Source: Sphingobacterium nematocida
GTDB lineage: Bacteria; Bacteroidota; Bacteroidia; Sphingobacteriales; Sphingobacteriaceae
Direction of reading: 5' to 3'
Length of the DNA: 64,000 nt
Assembly (NCBI RefSeq): GCF_900168125.1
Contig: NZ_FUZF01000008.1
Location: 109,304 to 173,303, forward strand
Positions within the stretch are counted from its first letter, which is position 1, and each line of letters opens with the position of its first letter. The notes under the pieces were generated by a model, which saw only the letters and a list, made by a program, of their open reading frames with translations, was not told the DNA's origin and made no database searches. Position numbers and translations under genes: made by a program. Positions 62,667 through 64,000 of the stretch are shown piece by piece.

Positions 62667-63686
62667 ATGCTTGTTCGATTACTTACTTTTACACTTTTGT
62701 TTGTTGGTGCGTCCTGGGCACCAGCACAGGCACAATATACGGTTCAGAACTTACCTAATCCCAAAGTACAGGGACAAAAACATTTTGTGAGTAATCCCGA
62801 TGGCATATTGGAATATTATACCGTATCTCAATTGGATGATATTTCGCAAGGTATTGATAGTTTGACCAAAGCCGAGTATGCTATCGTGGTAGTCAATGAC
62901 TACGTAGGAGATAGCGATTTTGAGTTCGCACTAGAACTGTTTAACAGTTGGGGGATAGGTAAGAAAGATGCAAATAATGGCTTGTTGTTGTTTATTGCGA
63001 AAGACAGACACGAATACCGCTTTATATCAGGTTATGGCATGGAAGGTATTTTTCCAGATGCTTATTTAAAGCGTGTGGGTGAAAAGTACCTGGTTCCAAA
63101 TTTTCGGAACGAAGATTATGATCAAGGTATAATAGAAGCCTCGCAATTTATTGAACAGATATTGAAGTCATCAGATTCTATTGCAGAATTAGAACAACTG
63201 ATGCCCGAGGCCAGCTCATTTTGGAGTTTTCGAAATCCAATCTTAGTAAATACGGTGTGGATGTTTTTATTGTTTACCGGTTTGTATCTGTATGTGCATT
63301 ATATTTCTGGTCGTATATTAAAAGGTACTAAGAACAAACCGAAGCTTATTGCACCTATATTCTGGGGGATGGGCTGTATGTTACTGTTGATGTTTTTAAC
63401 GCTTTTCATCTTTGTTTTTATTTTCAATAATCTCGAGGAGATTTACCAACGGAAGAATTTGCCCTACTTTGCATTTATTCTCCTAGCATTGATACTTGCG
63501 ATGAAAATTACGAACGGGAGGACTAAAATTATCGAGAATTTTAAAGATGAAGAAGATCTACAGCGAGGCTTAAAAACTTATGTAAAATATTTAGTAATCC
63601 CGATGTTATTGACTCCATTAGCTTGGTTTGATTTATGGGGAATCTTGAACCGGTTTAGGCGTAATGTTGGACGATTCACACTGTAA
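62667..63686 (+). CDS. TPM domain membrane protein, C-terminus probably cut by an IS element
   Basis: 339 residues. A signal peptide (about 1-22, VRLLTFTLLFVGASWAPAQA) is followed by the TPM domain (about 45-165: NPDGILEYYTVSQLDDISQGIDSL, YAIVVVNDYVG, LLLFIAKDRHEYRFISGYGMEGIFPDAYLKRV). Three to four membrane helices come next (about 198-215, 235-258, 270-288, 308-326). It ends abruptly at NRFRRNVGRFTL, where I would expect a soluble tail. The left end of an IS3-type element starts at once, so truncation is likely. TPM proteins in other organisms have phosphatase-like or photosystem-repair roles; here the function is unknown. Confidence 0.8.
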   Translation: MLVRLLTFTLLFVGASWAPAQAQYTVQNLPNPKVQGQKHFVSNPDGILEYYTVSQLDDISQGIDSLTKAEYAIVVVNDYVGDSDFEFALELFNSWGIGKKDANNGLLLFIAKDRHEYRFISGYGMEGIFPDAYLKRVGEKYLVPNFRNEDYDQGIIEASQFIEQILKSSDSIAELEQLMPEASSFWSFRNPILVNTVWMFLLFTGLYLYVHYISGRILKGTKNKPKLIAPIFWGMGCMLLLMFLTLFIFVFIFNNLEEIYQRKNLPYFAFILLALILAMKITNGRTKIIENFKDEEDLQRGLKTYVKYLVIPMLLTPLAWFDLWGILNRFRRNVGRFTL

Positions 63687-64000
63687 TCTTCCCTTAAAAT
63701 AGCTACGATTATTAATGTAGTTTTATAATTTAGGGACAATGAAAAAAAGTAAGTTTAGCGAATCACAAATCATCAAGATTTTATCACAGCAGGAAGCTGG
63801 GCAATCGGTTTCGGATATCTGCCGAGAGCATGGTATTAGCCAAGGGACTTTCTATTCTTGGAAGAGCAAATATTCGGGTATGGAGGTTTCGCAGCTTAAG
63901 CAGTTGCGGGAAATGGAAAAAGAGTTGGCGCAATACAAAAGGATTGTTGCCGAGCAGACTTTACAGATTACGGTTTTAAAAGACGTTATCGAAAAAAAGC
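63687..64000 (+). mobile_element. Left part of an IS3-family insertion sequence
   Basis: The orfA-type transposase starts at 63739 and is cut by the window end. The left terminus is not exactly placed: an end such as TGTAATCTTCCC... at about 63682 would lie inside the last codons of the TPM gene and explain its short tail. The right end, orfB and target duplication are outside the window. Confidence 0.75.
63739..64000 (+). CDS. IS3-family transposase OrfA, partial
   Basis: 87 residues before the window ends. It begins MKKSKFSESQIIKILSQQEA, then QSVSDICREHGISQGTFYSWKSKY, the helix-turn-helix of IS3 OrfA (Tnp_1/HTH_8 family). A leucine-rich coiled coil follows (EMEKELAQYKRIVAEQTLQITVLKDVIEKK), used for oligomerisation with OrfB. 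In IS3 elements OrfB is made by -1 frameshifting from OrfA. That part lies beyond base 64000, so an intact element cannot be assured. Confidence 0.92.
   Translation, partial: MKKSKFSESQIIKILSQQEAGQSVSDICREHGISQGTFYSWKSKYSGMEVSQLKQLREMEKELAQYKRIVAEQTLQITVLKDVIEKK

Overview
The window reads as a chromosomal segment of a free-living Bacteroidota bacterium, most like Sphingobacterium and relatives (Sphingobacteriaceae). Reasons: moderate-to-low GC; TonB-dependent receptors with an N-terminal carboxypeptidase-regulatory-like domain; Bacteroidota-typical families (PCMD lipoprotein, PorT-like barrel, DUF3127, DUF4197, FimB/Mfa2-like lipoprotein); and several copies of the Bacteroidota -7 promoter element TATCTTTG. 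The family assignment is inference from gene content. I saw no rRNA, tRNA, prophage or CRISPR array.

Layout. 1-5390: a TonB receptor cut by the window start, a thioredoxin-like protein, an MmcQ/YjbR protein, a frameshifted PCMD lipoprotein with its outer-membrane partner, and a 2OG-Fe(II) oxygenase. 5391-12476: a MarR regulator, a block of hairpin repeats, then a fatty-acid beta-oxidation operon of fadN-fadA-fadE type interrupted by a small decayed four-helix-bundle gene between inverted repeats. 12573-19290: an operon for a TonB receptor, an FAD oxidoreductase, a TIGR01777 epimerase and a YeiH-type transporter. It is preceded by a 28-codon leader ORF and an intrinsic terminator, i.e. an attenuator-like layout. 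19430-28122: an ECF sigma/anti-sigma pair, nitroreductase, peptidase T, a secreted phosphodiester-cleaving cluster, an HD hydrolase, an RNA methyltransferase and a DUF3127 protein with an SSB-like tail. 28329-35377: a ROK regulator, acyltransferase, XpaC/TelA pair, lipoprotein, fumarase and an unknown protein. 35555-44355: S41 protease, EEP hydrolase, a rhomboid-like protein without catalytic residues beside an active-type rhomboid, MutL, an Lrp regulator, an orphan protein with kinase-like motifs, and RuvC. 44449-52996: membrane and lipid genes (flippase-like protein, GT2, PlsC), a DUF2089 cluster, alpha/beta hydrolase, SDR, a second flippase-like protein and two small envelope proteins. 53051-64000: MetZ, KatG, a GH29-GH95 fucosidase pair, a FimB/Mfa2-like lipoprotein, a TPM protein and the left part of an IS3-family element running off the window.

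Most of the window is housekeeping and envelope biology. The parts most worth a second look are not ordinary genes. (i) A family of hairpin-forming repeats lies just upstream of two start codons (1127-1357 and 6292-6578), and its stems carry compensatory base changes between copies. (ii) A leader peptide ending in Ala-Cys-Gly-Met is followed by a perfect terminator ahead of the YeiH operon (12573-12870). (iii) An orphan kinase-like protein (42752-43795). (iv) A degraded cassette sits inside the fad operon.
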